A stretch of 64,000 nt of DNA from positions 93,501-157,500 of the forward strand of contig JAPDOI010000292.1 of the NCBI GenBank assembly GCA_029168955.1, written 5' to 3'. The notes under the pieces were generated by a model. That model saw nothing but the letters and a program-made list of their open reading frames with translations, made no database searches and was not told where the DNA came from. Positions 12,801 to 20,452 of this stretch are shown here, in pieces. This DNA is from Aplectana chamaeleonis (taxonomy: Eukaryota > Nematoda > Chromadorea > Rhabditida > Cosmocercidae). The translations under genes and the position numbers were made by a program. Each line of letters starts with the position of its first letter. Position 1 is the stretch's first letter.

Positions 12801-15800
12801 CTGATGGCGCAGTTCCACTCTTGGACTCCGATAATCTTCATTCCGGCTCTGAACAATAGTCTCCATTCATAACAGAAAAGCTGCGACTAGTTATTCATGT
12901 TACTACTACCTGTGGAGATAACGCGCTGTGTGAAGTCCTACATTACCGAAACCTTGAATGATAACGGTTTTGCCTTCCAGTCCGGGAGTGAGTCCAACCT
13001 GAACTACTCTGCTATTAAGAAAAAATAGGTTATCTGCCGAATTCTGAAAATCACCTTTTCCATGTAGTCCTTCTCCTTGGCGAACACCTCAAGTCCCTTC
13101 CACACGCCTCGACCTGTTGCCGAAACGCGTCCATGTATGCCTCCAGCTACGATGGGCTTTCCAGTGACACAAGCTGGTGCATCCTAAATCAACTGTTCCA
13201 TACGGTAGTTTGGTGCACGCAAGAGCAAAGAAATCTCACCCGATCAAGATGTCCAATAGTCTGAGCATAGGTATCGGCAATCCATCCCATCTCACGCTCA
13301 CCAGTTCCCATGTCAGGCGCTGGTACGTCAACCCCGGGTCCGAGGAAACCCTAATTGCAATACTCATTACATGACGATGTATTGCACAATTGAGTACTAT
13401 CGTTCTCTAAGCCAAATTCCGGTCCGCATTTGCATACTACAGCTATTGCATCGTGCAACACGTCTTAATCGTGATGGGACCGCTTAATCTCGGCACGATC
13501 CACACTTCTCCCAGCACGATTATCACGTGCCGCATGATTAACCAGCCGTAGTCCGCAATTGCGGACCGGAATTAGGCTCGGAGAACGATAGCAATTAATT
13601 GAATATCACCCTCTTTCTCTAATTCATGCTTAACAGCGTTTTTCATTTCCTGCAGTATAGTGACCGAGCTCAGTTTAATTTCACTCCCCTCTCCAACTCA
13701 TTTCCGTTTCTTTCACTAGTTTCAGGTGCGAAGATTAACGGGAATCAGCGCATGCTGTTTCAAAGAACTTCCATCTAACGTTATCAGACAAGCACTTTCG
13801 TGTGACAAAGGAGTGCAGAGGGTATTCGAAGACTGATAAGCGGACGCGCGTACTCACTTTTTTAGCGAATTCTACGGCAACTCGGCGAGTGATTTTCTCG
13901 ATTTCGTAGTCAGTATACTTTCTAGGGTCGATCTTGACACCACCTTTAGCTCCTCCGAACGGGACGTCCACAGCAGCACATTTGTATGTCATCAGAGCAG
14001 ACAAGGCCTTTACCTGCAAAGAGGGTTGTGATATGGGTTTTCCCATGCAAAATTAATCAATCGGTGAATTTTTTGGACATCTTTAAGGTGACACTGACAG
14101 GACAGAAGGAGGAAATAGACCACAATTGGTCTTGCTCAGTTCATGCACTAACCCTCAGAACTATTCTTTATCATGCCAATTATAGAGTCTAATGTAGAGT
14201 AGGTATCAGTAAGCACCTACATACCTCATCTTCACACACATCAAGTGAGAAACGAATTCCACCCTTGGTTGGTGTACGGTGTTCGGAATGTTGTGCCCTC
14301 CAAGCTTCGATGACTTCGAACTCTCCATTGTCGCGACGAATAGGGAATGTGATGTACAACACCTGAACACTGCCTTTGAGCCCAAGACTATAAATCAACT
14401 ATCAGCTCAAAATATCGTTATTCAAAAAAGCAACTCGTAGTTGCACAATGTTGTTAGGCCCCACCCGGTCAAGTAGTGTATTGGGAAAGGCAAGTTGTTG
14501 TCTTATATATCAGAGAAACCCTTACAGAACATCAACAACAGGATCACCGTCGCAATGGATCTATGTGTAGATATTACCGTGGAAATATATTGGAAGATCT
14601 GATGGAGTCTTTAATCGTGGTGAGCTGACCGTCAAAAAATCGCGTAAAAATTCTACTGTTCTGCATCGAAAGATTAAAAAACTGCAATAAGCAGTACAAA
14701 TTTAGTGACTGCATACGGCATTCTCTGGGTCTTCCTGGCCTTAGCTGCATATCTGTAAGTTAATCGTGTGTCCGAGGAAAAGTCGCATCTGTTTTTTGTT
14801 TCAATTTCCAGGTTCTAATGAAGGCGACGAGACCGAAGCGTTAGGCTATTAAAGCGTTGCTATCTTGGACACGGCTTCATCAACACTCTATTAATTACTA
14901 AACCACTACGACAAGTTTCATGGGAAGTTGATCATGGACGAAATTGAAAAGTTATTCAAAAAATTTAAAAGTTCAAATTCGTACTTCCTTAATACTTTTC
15001 GACACTCGCAGAATGGGCTGATTCAAATCTTCTCAGAGTGTGCACACTTCTTAAAACGCTTGCCTCAAATTTCGAAAAGTTCTAACTAATTTCGAATGGA
15101 TCTGTGTTAATGCTGCATTATCCTATTGCGGTAGCAACGCTCTACGGTTCGATTATAACAAATTTATTTCCCGGCACAAGGAATAGTGATCGGTTCCAAG
15201 CTTCTAGCACTACTTCGGTTTTTTTCCCTACTGCTCCTTCAACTTTTAATGGCTCCTAACTTTGGCTAGTGTCGTGTTCGCAATTATTCTCTAATAAGAA
15301 CAATGGTTTTGTGGTCGACAGTTGAATCGTTGTGCTAAGCTTGGTTTGTTTCTGTACTATATTCAATGTTTCCAACTCACTACACTGTTGTTTTTTGAGC
15401 ACTTCGGAAACGGCGTACAATTCATAAATAAATAAATCCACTCCTTGACCCCGGAGTCATACATATATTGTGCATGGTTGTAGACCGTGTGAGAATAAGC
15501 CGGAGTCAGGCTGACTCAAAAGGTTTTTGGCCTACTGGGACGACGCCCTAGGTTCTTTTTCTGATTTCTCCACACTAGCCCCGATTCAGGCATAACCATC
15601 TTGAAATTTATCGCACCTTGTTTACTGGCTTGATAGCTCTCAAAATGCCGTTGACGAGGTTCTTCTTTTCCTGCTCACCCATGGACCTGGACTTCATCTC
15701 TTCCACCAATTTAGGCTCGATGACGCTCGCTCCCTTGTCGAAGTAGTAGTCAACCATCTGCAAGCACGTGACGCCTTAGATTCATGAGCTATGTGTATGG

Positions 15801-15909
15801 ATGATATTACCTTGAAAAACGAGGGGTTCCTCTGCTCATCCATAGGTTTCTCTTCATCTAGGGCTTGAGCGTTGGCGTCCATGTGTGCGGAGGGAATGGT
15901 TGGTGCCAT
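633..15909 (-). CDS. gdh-1: Glutamate dehydrogenase, mitochondrial type (split gene, 13 exons)
   Basis: Catalyses reversible oxidative deamination of glutamate to 2-oxoglutarate and ammonia with NAD(P), normally in the mitochondrial matrix. Minus-strand exons: 15909-15811, 15757-15617, 14362-14225, 14013-13858, 13350-13240, 13183-13055, 12998-12910, 12848-12737, 12677-12552, 12494-12406, 2252-2134, 980-883, 800-633. Phases agree at every junction and the sum is about 524 residues, close to the usual 500-540. Visible in the model: K113 in [10 protein letters not shown]137 and K149 ([15 protein letters not shown]) and D191 in VPAPDMGTG, matching family active-site residues; Rossmann motif GFGNVG at 274-279; metazoan antenna segment; C-terminus GFTFT then TAA. 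Odd points are a 10.15-kb intron, a GC donor after exon 12 and no obvious mitochondrial presequence at the 5' end. Family identity is very secure; the first exon is the weak part. Confidence 0.97.
883..980 (-). CDS. gdh-1: gdh-1 exon 12
   Basis: Completes a Gln codon, then [15 protein letters not shown]... to KIAGASEK. Acceptor tttttttag. The donor is AAAAG|GCATGT, a GC-type 5' splice site. Confidence 0.93.
1187..1641. mobile_element. Foldback MITE in the gdh-1 intron
   Basis: Left arm 1187-1335 and right arm 1505-1641 are diverged inverted copies (right arm: gtagccctcagcatgagg to gcgcgctttctgac). The 170-bp centre has no coding signal. The same arms, again in inverted pair, occur at about 50335-50470 and 51635-51780. 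Confidence 0.6.
1760..2002. mobile_element. MITE with about 60-bp inverted repeats
   Basis: Left end ggggccggattcatgaatg is repeated inverted at the right end (gttgatgaatccagccccc), and similarity continues inward through the gggtaggggta motif. Non-coding, inside the gdh intron between exons 11 and 12. Confidence 0.6.
2134..2252 (-). CDS. gdh-1: gdh-1 exon 11
   Basis: Completes the Met codon, then [14 protein letters not shown]... to EEDANRMLL plus one base. Acceptor gtattcag, donor CTGC|GTAAGT. The phase matches exon 10 across the giant intron. Confidence 0.95.
2820..4460 (+). mobile_element. CR1-like LINE, 5'-truncated and frameshifted reverse transcriptase
   Basis: Segments at 2823-3149, 3156-3530, 3615-3833 and 3855-4297 together cover the palm and thumb of a non-LTR reverse transcriptase. 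Visible: fingers motif [19 protein letters not shown], the catalytic FADD form of YADD, and the CR1-type C-terminal region ([22 protein letters not shown]). Stops and frameshifts separate the pieces, so it is dead. The 3' end carries the microsatellite-like tail aatgaataaataaatgaa typical of CR1-group LINEs. It lies antisense in the gdh giant intron. Confidence 0.88.
4825..4972 (+). repeat. Interspersed 150-bp repeat (family R1), copy 1
   Basis: Begins gtatggtttccgttttcg, passes tctgacgcat and gttggcggcctcactg, and ends near catcagattaaaat and ctac. Further copies are at 22389-22548, 35785-35910, 38977-39136 and 59850-60008. It has no inverted ends and no open frame shared by copies, so it is SINE-like in size, but pol III boxes are not clear. 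Confidence 0.65.
6126..6575. mobile_element. TTAAAGGCAGTG-family MITE, nested
   Basis: Left aaaggcagtgttcacgata and right tcgtgaacactgcctttaa are inverted repeats. The 450-bp interior is non-coding. It lies in the right arm of the 4.7-6.7 kb foldback, so it is younger than that element. Confidence 0.7.
6730..9225. other. Intronic stretch without recognised gene
   Basis: Only short unsupported open frames. A stretch at 8235-8340 and 8385-8680 (+) looks weakly coding and is discussed in the findings. No tRNA, TE domain or clear repeat boundary seen. Confidence 0.4.
9230..9432 (+). mobile_element. CR1-like LINE 3'-end fragment
   Basis: Non-coding, but cattacaatattctgtttc matches the 3' UTR of the LINE at 2.8-4.5 kb and the stretch ends in a similar ggatgaatgaataga tail. 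Dead-on-arrival 3' fragment. Confidence 0.5.
9924..10044 (+). mobile_element. MITE family A copy
   Basis: Shares gatcgccgcgac, aaattgcgcgc and gctgagcgcggct with copies at 11788-11918, 32893-33022, 34672-34806, 38120-38190, 47186-47266, 56050-56185 and 57042-57110. Non-coding. Confidence 0.6.
10086..10380. mobile_element. MITE family B with about 60-bp inverted repeats
   Basis: Left gggccaaattccggtccg to ctttgcggccgcacgc is repeated inverted at the right (gcgtgcggccgcaaagcg to gaatttggccc). A second, 5'-truncated copy at 55562-55762 shares the interior acccacctagagtcaacag type sequence. Confidence 0.7.
11455..11668. mobile_element. Palindromic MITE
   Basis: Two arms of about 70 bp (cgttcagtccgcaaaacgc on the left, gcgtgcactttgcggactg on the right) surround a 60-bp centre. 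No TE gene; inside the gdh giant intron. Confidence 0.7.
11788..11918 (+). mobile_element. MITE family A copy
   Basis: Matches the family through aagccgcgttgctgcttgg, aaattgcgcacggg and gattttgcgcctga. Diverged and non-coding. Confidence 0.55.
11944..12230. mobile_element. MITE with 40-bp inverted repeats beside gdh-1 exon 10
   Basis: Left aagcgcctttcacagtctg and right cagactgtgaaaagcgctt are near-perfect inverted ends, continuing through ccggacgacg. It lies about 180 bp inside the donor of the giant intron. Confidence 0.75.
12406..12494 (-). CDS. gdh-1: gdh-1 exon 10
   Basis: [16 protein letters not shown]... to CFIIPD plus two bases of a Met codon, donor GACAT|GTAAGT. The next exon is over 10 kb away. 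Confidence 0.95.
12552..12677 (-). CDS. gdh-1: gdh-1 exon 9
   Basis: 42 codons, [13 protein letters not shown]... to NANRIKAK. The following intron is 57 nt, a multiple of three without an in-frame stop, so intron retention would keep the frame open and add 19 residues. Confidence 0.95.
12737..12848 (-). CDS. gdh-1: gdh-1 exon 8
   Basis: Completes the Arg codon, then [15 protein letters not shown]... to KTGSIK. The downstream intron is only 59 nt (12678-12736). Confidence 0.95.
12910..12998 (-). CDS. gdh-1: gdh-1 exon 7
   Basis: [15 protein letters not shown] then GFGNVG, the dinucleotide-binding glycine motif. Ends two bases into an Arg codon at CACAG|GTAGTA. Confidence 0.95.
13055..13183 (-). 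CDS. gdh-1: gdh-1 exon 6
   Basis: 43 codons, [15 protein letters not shown]... to EKDYMEK, the start of the nucleotide-binding domain. Acceptor gatttag, donor AAG|GTGATT. Confidence 0.95.
13240..13350 (-). CDS. gdh-1: gdh-1 exon 5
   Basis: 37 codons, [15 protein letters not shown]... to GHLDR, including the family aspartate in PAPD. Acceptor gcaattag is weak for a nematode; donor CGG|GTGAGA. The upstream intron carries a palindromic MITE. Confidence 0.95.
13400..13592. mobile_element. MITE family C in gdh-1 intron 4
   Basis: Palindromic: gccaaattccggtccgca at left, tgcggaccggaattaggc at right, with inner arms around catcgtgcaacacg. It closely resembles the element at 55763-55960. It makes this intron about 500 bp while neighbouring introns are much shorter. 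Confidence 0.7.
13858..14013 (-). CDS. gdh-1: gdh-1 exon 4
   Basis: 52 codons, [12 protein letters not shown]... to AVEFAKK, with the catalytic-lysine region [11 protein letters not shown]. Acceptor tttgcag, donor AAA|GTGAGT. Confidence 0.96.
14225..14362 (-). CDS. gdh-1: gdh-1 exon 3
   Basis: 46 codons, [15 protein letters not shown]... to DVCEDE, with the glutamate-binding KGGIR motif. Donor GAG|GTATGT. The acceptor aaggcagtgttcag overlaps a MITE-terminus-like sequence (see findings). Confidence 0.95.
15130..15437 (+). mobile_element. Probable CR1-like LINE 3' tail in gdh-1 intron 2
   Basis: Ends in cataaataaataaatcc after a T-rich 3'-UTR-like stretch, as in the other CR1-like copies. No coding part remains, so the call rests on the tail alone. 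Confidence 0.4.
15617..15757 (-). CDS. gdh-1: gdh-1 exon 2
   Basis: 47 codons, [15 protein letters not shown]... to IKPVNK, acceptor tgcag, donor AAG|GTGCGA. Phase 0 at both ends. Confidence 0.95.
15811..15909 (-). CDS. gdh-1: gdh-1 exon 1 as modelled (N-terminus uncertain)
   Basis: Reads [10 protein letters not shown]... to [12 protein letters not shown] and ends at donor AAG|GTAATATC. The MDEQ-NPSFFK stretch is the known start of mature nematode GDH. The upstream part lacks the Arg-rich amphipathic presequence expected for mitochondrial import, and there is an in-frame TAA just upstream of the ATG. A pyrimidine-rich acceptor (gttttccag) lies about 42 nt upstream, so it may be a trans-splice acceptor or join a presequence exon outside the model. 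An out-of-frame ATG lies between that acceptor and the chosen start. Confidence 0.7.
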
Positions 15910-16268
15910 TTTGTCCCGAGGAAAGTGCCAAAGTGCTTATCATTCTTGTCTGGAAAACCCGCTAATATCTTAACAGTGCGCCCGCCCGCAAGTCGCATGA
16001 CCGTTCGGCGTGGTGCCACAAAAAAGGAAAATCTAGGAATTAGTGATTACTAGGTGGCAAGACAAGCTTGATCAGGCGGGGTTCCCTGCCTTCTCAGCAA
16101 CCACAATTACAGAATTATCATGGAAGTAGATGTAGGAAGTAACTATAGCTTTTTTGGCATCGAACAAATGAAGCACCTGCATATGTTTATTCCAATGTAT
16201 TATCTTGATCCTTATAAAAAGAAACGCAGTGCATAGTGCTCAACCCACGAGTCCACATTGAGCTGCGC

Positions 16269-16810
16269 TTAAAGGCATCGTACGCGCTGAAAACCATGTT
16301 TCGTTTTTAAGCGTTTTTGAGTTCTTAGCCCCTGTAGTGACTAAAGGTAGCGAAAAGCCCGCTCAAAAACGTTAACTTTTCAAGAAAAAACGTTTTAAAA
16401 AACTTCTGAAAATCATTTGAATTTCGCGCCGGCATCGACTCGGGATAGTTACGCGGAGGGCGCAAGGAACAGTTCTAAAATTCGTCCAATGGCGCAGCGT
16501 TGGAAGCAATCGCTCGCTGTGTGACGAGAAATTTCCAGTCGATAATGCCACTTTCGTCCGACGGTGCGTCAGCGTACAGTGGCATGCCCTGTACTTAGCG
16601 ACACGACGTTCTGCTCAAATATTGCGAAAGTACCAAATGATTGACGGAAGGGCCGGCCCCTTTTGACGGAATTCCTTACTTTCCACTTCCTCTATGCTCA
16701 CAATGGCACGTTTTTGAGCAGCCAAGCTCGTTGTACGTTCTCACAGGGGCCAGAGGAAGGGATTGAGATAAAAAATGGAAAGTGGATTTCAGCGCGTACG
16801 ATGCCTTCAA
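16269..16810. mobile_element. TTAAAGGC-type MITE
   Basis: Ends aaaggcatcgtacgcgctga and tcagcgcgtacgatgcctt are perfect inverted repeats. A same-family element is at 62756-63215. A second related element begins at the right end (aaaggcaacagacgcgctgg) and runs to about 17260. Confidence 0.7.
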
Positions 16811-17552
16811 AGGCAACAGACGCGCTGGAAAAAGTTGTTGAGATAACTTCGCTACTTGGGTCGTATGGCCCCTAGTAGAACGCTCACGCCGATAGAATCG
16901 TCAAAAACGAGTGAAAAGCACTAAATTTGAGTCTAAAGTTTTCGTCAGCCACGCTCATGAGCCTTCAACCCAGCCCCCTCAATATAAGAATACAGTCACT
17001 TCATCCGGTTTTCAAAGCTTCCAACGAGGTGCGCGTTCTAGTACAGGCTGTAAGAGTCTATCGGCTTCGCTATCCCAACCGCTTTATCGTTTATATTAGC
17101 TATTTCAACCGCTCGGTCCTAACTCGTCCATTTTTACTCTATAACAAAAACAGCCGTTATTCCTGCATTTGCATGCAGTTTGGTTTTTTTTCGTTAGTTT
17201 CCCGTACTACTAGCTTTAAACCTTCGATTTATGACATAGCGTATGCGCAAAAAAAACCGTGTTCAATTATTTAACTATTTTGTGCAGGTAGGCCTATTAG
17301 GTTGTCATATGCCGTCGAGAAGCCACCCAGAACACTCAAACTTCGGATGAAAACTCGTCTTAAAATCGCAGTGCACTCTGCTTCCTTTTTTCACGTCGGT
17401 CCTGTTCCTTGTGTAATACACAAATCGGAAAACTGAACGTCTGAAGTAGTTTGGCCCCCTCGAACTTCTTCGATTGATTATTTCTTTTGACCTTTCCATT
17501 GTCTATAATTCTCCAGAATCTGTCGAAACAAGGAATATAGAATTTTGGATTG

Positions 17553-17811
17553 CCACGGCCTGTCGGATATACTTGTTATCCGAAGGTAGTTCCTCGGATA
17601 ATGGATCGATTCGGATAATGCCATTTCAAATTTACCGGATATTGGTTCGATTCAGATAATGCGTTTTTTCAAATTTTCGGATATTGGATCGATTCCGATA
17701 ATGCCATTTTTCCAATGATTCGGATACGGATATCCGTCGGATAATTTCGGATAAATTTCGGATATTACCGGAACAAATCTGAGGCAACACACACACACAC
17801 ACACACACGCA

Positions 17812-17843
<32 letters not shown>

Positions 17844-17851
17844 CACCCACA

Positions 17852-17940
<89 letters not shown>

Positions 17941-18538
17941 AACACACGTACACACACGTACACACACGTACACACACACATACACACATACACACTTACA
18001 CACACAAACACACATACACACACACATACACACGTACACACATACACACACAGATACACACATACACACGTGCACACATACACACACACTTTCCTACATT
18101 TAACCAAAATGAACCGATTTTTATCCGTTTTATCCGTTTTTATCCGATTTTACGCAAATTTTATCCGTTTTATCCGGTTCTTATCCGATTTTTATCCGTT
18201 TTATCCGATTTTATCCGATTTTACGCAAATTTTATCCGTTTTATCCAGTTTTTATCCGATTTTTATCCGTTTTATCCGTTTTTATCCGATTTTATCCGAA
18301 TTTTTGACCCTTCGGATAATGGTTCGATTCAGATAATGCCGATTTTAAATTTCCCGGATATTGGTTCGATTCAGATAATGCGTGTTTTCAAATTTTCGGA
18401 TATTGGATCGATTCAGATAATGCCATTTTTCCAATGATTCGGATACGGATATCCGTCGGATAATTTCGGATAAATTTCGGATATTACCGGAACAAATCTG
18501 AGGCAACACACACACACACACACACACACACGCACGCA

Positions 18539-18570
<32 letters not shown>

Positions 18571-18620
18571 CACACACACACCCACACCCACCCACACACA
18601 CACACACACACACGCACGCA

Positions 18621-18665
<45 letters not shown>

Positions 18666-18667
18666 CC

Positions 18668-18758
<91 letters not shown>

Positions 18759-19290
18759 AACACACGTACACACACGTACACACACACACATACACACTTA
18801 CACACACAAACACACATACACACACACACATACACACATACACACATACACACACAGATACGCACATACACACACACACACACACTTTCCTACATTTAAC
18901 CTAAAATGAACCGATTTTTATCCGTTTTATCCGTTTTTATCCGATTTTACGCAAATTTTATCCGTTTTATCCGGTTTTTATCCGATTTTTATCCGTTTTA
19001 TCCGATTTTATCCGATTTTACGCAAATTTTATCCGTTTTATCCGGTTTTTATCCGATTTTTATCCGTTTTATCCGTTTTTATCCGATTTTATCCGAATTT
19101 TGACCCTTCGGATAATGGTTCGATTCAGATAATGCCGATTTTAAATTTCCCGGATATTGGTTCGATTCAGATAATGCGTGTTTTCAAATTTTCGGATATC
19201 GGATTATCCGAATCTCGGATATCCGGTCGGATATCCGAAATGGAGTGATTCGGATACTAAGTATACTGTCGGAGCCTGTCGTGGCGATCC
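17553..19290. repeat. Tandem duplication of TATCCG and CA/GCAC microsatellite block, inverted-repeat flanked
   Basis: A block of about 720-800 bp is repeated about 2.1 times (starts near 17644, 18363 and 19159). Each block has GGATATTGG-type subrepeats, a long (CA)n with (GCAC)n, CACAC(A/G)TA stretches, then a (TTTTATCCG)n array. Outer ends (ttggattgccacgg at about 17550 and cgtggcgatcc at about 19285) are loosely inverted. Cys/Val-rich and FIRF-repeat open frames here are microsatellite artefacts. Confidence 0.8.
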
Positions 19291-19827
19291 TGCTCATCGT
19301 GCTAGATGATCGACCGGAAAAACGCCTTCCCAGACCACGGAGCACATTTCGAGAGGCTATAGCATTATGAATACGCAGCATTGAGGTCTCAAGTTTTGCC
19401 AACTATCTCCACTTGGTTCAAACGTTGGATTGAGGAGAAAAAACCAAATCTGACCGCCCCCAACCTCAGGGGTAAAATTTGATAATACAGTCCGCTCACC
19501 GTGTATAGCAAACCTGCCAAGTGTGAAATCTCAATTCGATCACATAAATGAGAAACTACAGGGAAAAAGTCCGCCCCGCCTACAATACCCTACAAGCCTG
19601 ACTGCGCACACCGTCCCGGAAAGGTATCCAAGAGCTCTGCTATTAAACATTTTGCCTTTGAGCATCGCCACACAAACTAACTTTTTCGTTCGCAAATATT
19701 TTGGTTCCGGATATGCAAACGCTTGGATATGCATGTAGATTATTGGGATCATAGGCCGTTTTTTCACTGTAGTATCTTACTTATTTGAGCGAATTGAGAT
19801 CTCGCGCTTAGACTCTGAGAATTTTTG

Positions 19828-20050
19828 CCGCGACTCCCCCGCGACTGCCCCGCGACTCCTCCGGCTCGGTGCCTGCCGGCGCCGAGCCGGAGGAGTCGCG
19901 GGGCAGTCGCGGAGGAGACGCGGGTTAAATTCAGGGAAGTCGCGGAGGAGATACGGGAAGGACGCGGGGGAGACGCGGGGAAAACGCGGAGGAGACGCGG
20001 GGAATTGCGGGCAGTCGCGGGGAGACGCGGAGATGATGCGGGGTTGTCGC
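19828..20050. repeat. GC-rich GAGTCGCGG minisatellite with long hairpin
   Basis: 19830-19912 is an almost perfect inverted repeat (stem about 30 bp, centre cggtgcctgccggcgccg). The adjacent stretch repeats ggagacgcggg and gcagtcgcgg. A related array occurs at 26976-27165. Confidence 0.75.
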
Positions 20051-20057
20051 TGGAAGT

Positions 20058-20241
20058 CTAGGGCTTAGCAAGCGGCTCTCATCTAGACCTGTTGTTGGCA
20101 GTGTAGTTGTCGCCCATTTTCTCTCAATCGACCCATCACGCCAGCGTTCGCTGCGATTGTGGTAGGTGGACATCTGCGAGAAACGGCGGCAAATCTACTC
20201 CCAACAAGAGGTCCAAATGAGAGCCGCTTCTCAAACCCTGG
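20058..20241. mobile_element. MITE with about 45-bp inverted repeats
   Basis: Left aagcggctctcatctagacc and right aggtccaaatgagagccgct are inverted. It sits between the minisatellite and the RTE element. Confidence 0.65.
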
Positions 20242-20452
20242 ACTCCGCCGCAACGAACCCGCGACTTCTCCCCACTGGGTCCGCAGGCATCGAGCAGCTT
20301 AGTATCGTGGTAGAACCGCGGTAAAGTTCTGGCTCACGACTCGTTCGACTACAGGGATAACATAGAGTCAGTGCAGACGATAAACGTGTTCTAGTTTTCG
20401 GTGTTTTTGTGTAGGCCGGTTGGTTTTTGCCTGACGCGATAATTCCTCATCT

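Noticed and set aside
17632..18885. Long Cys/Val-rich open frames (MCVCV type) and FIRF-rich frames
   Set aside because: They are translations of CA/GCAC microsatellites and TTTTATCCG arrays in several overlapping frames; no protein evidence.
17750..19200. Regular spaced repeats considered as a CRISPR array
   Set aside because: Repeats are contiguous microsatellites without unique spacers, and the genome is eukaryotic.
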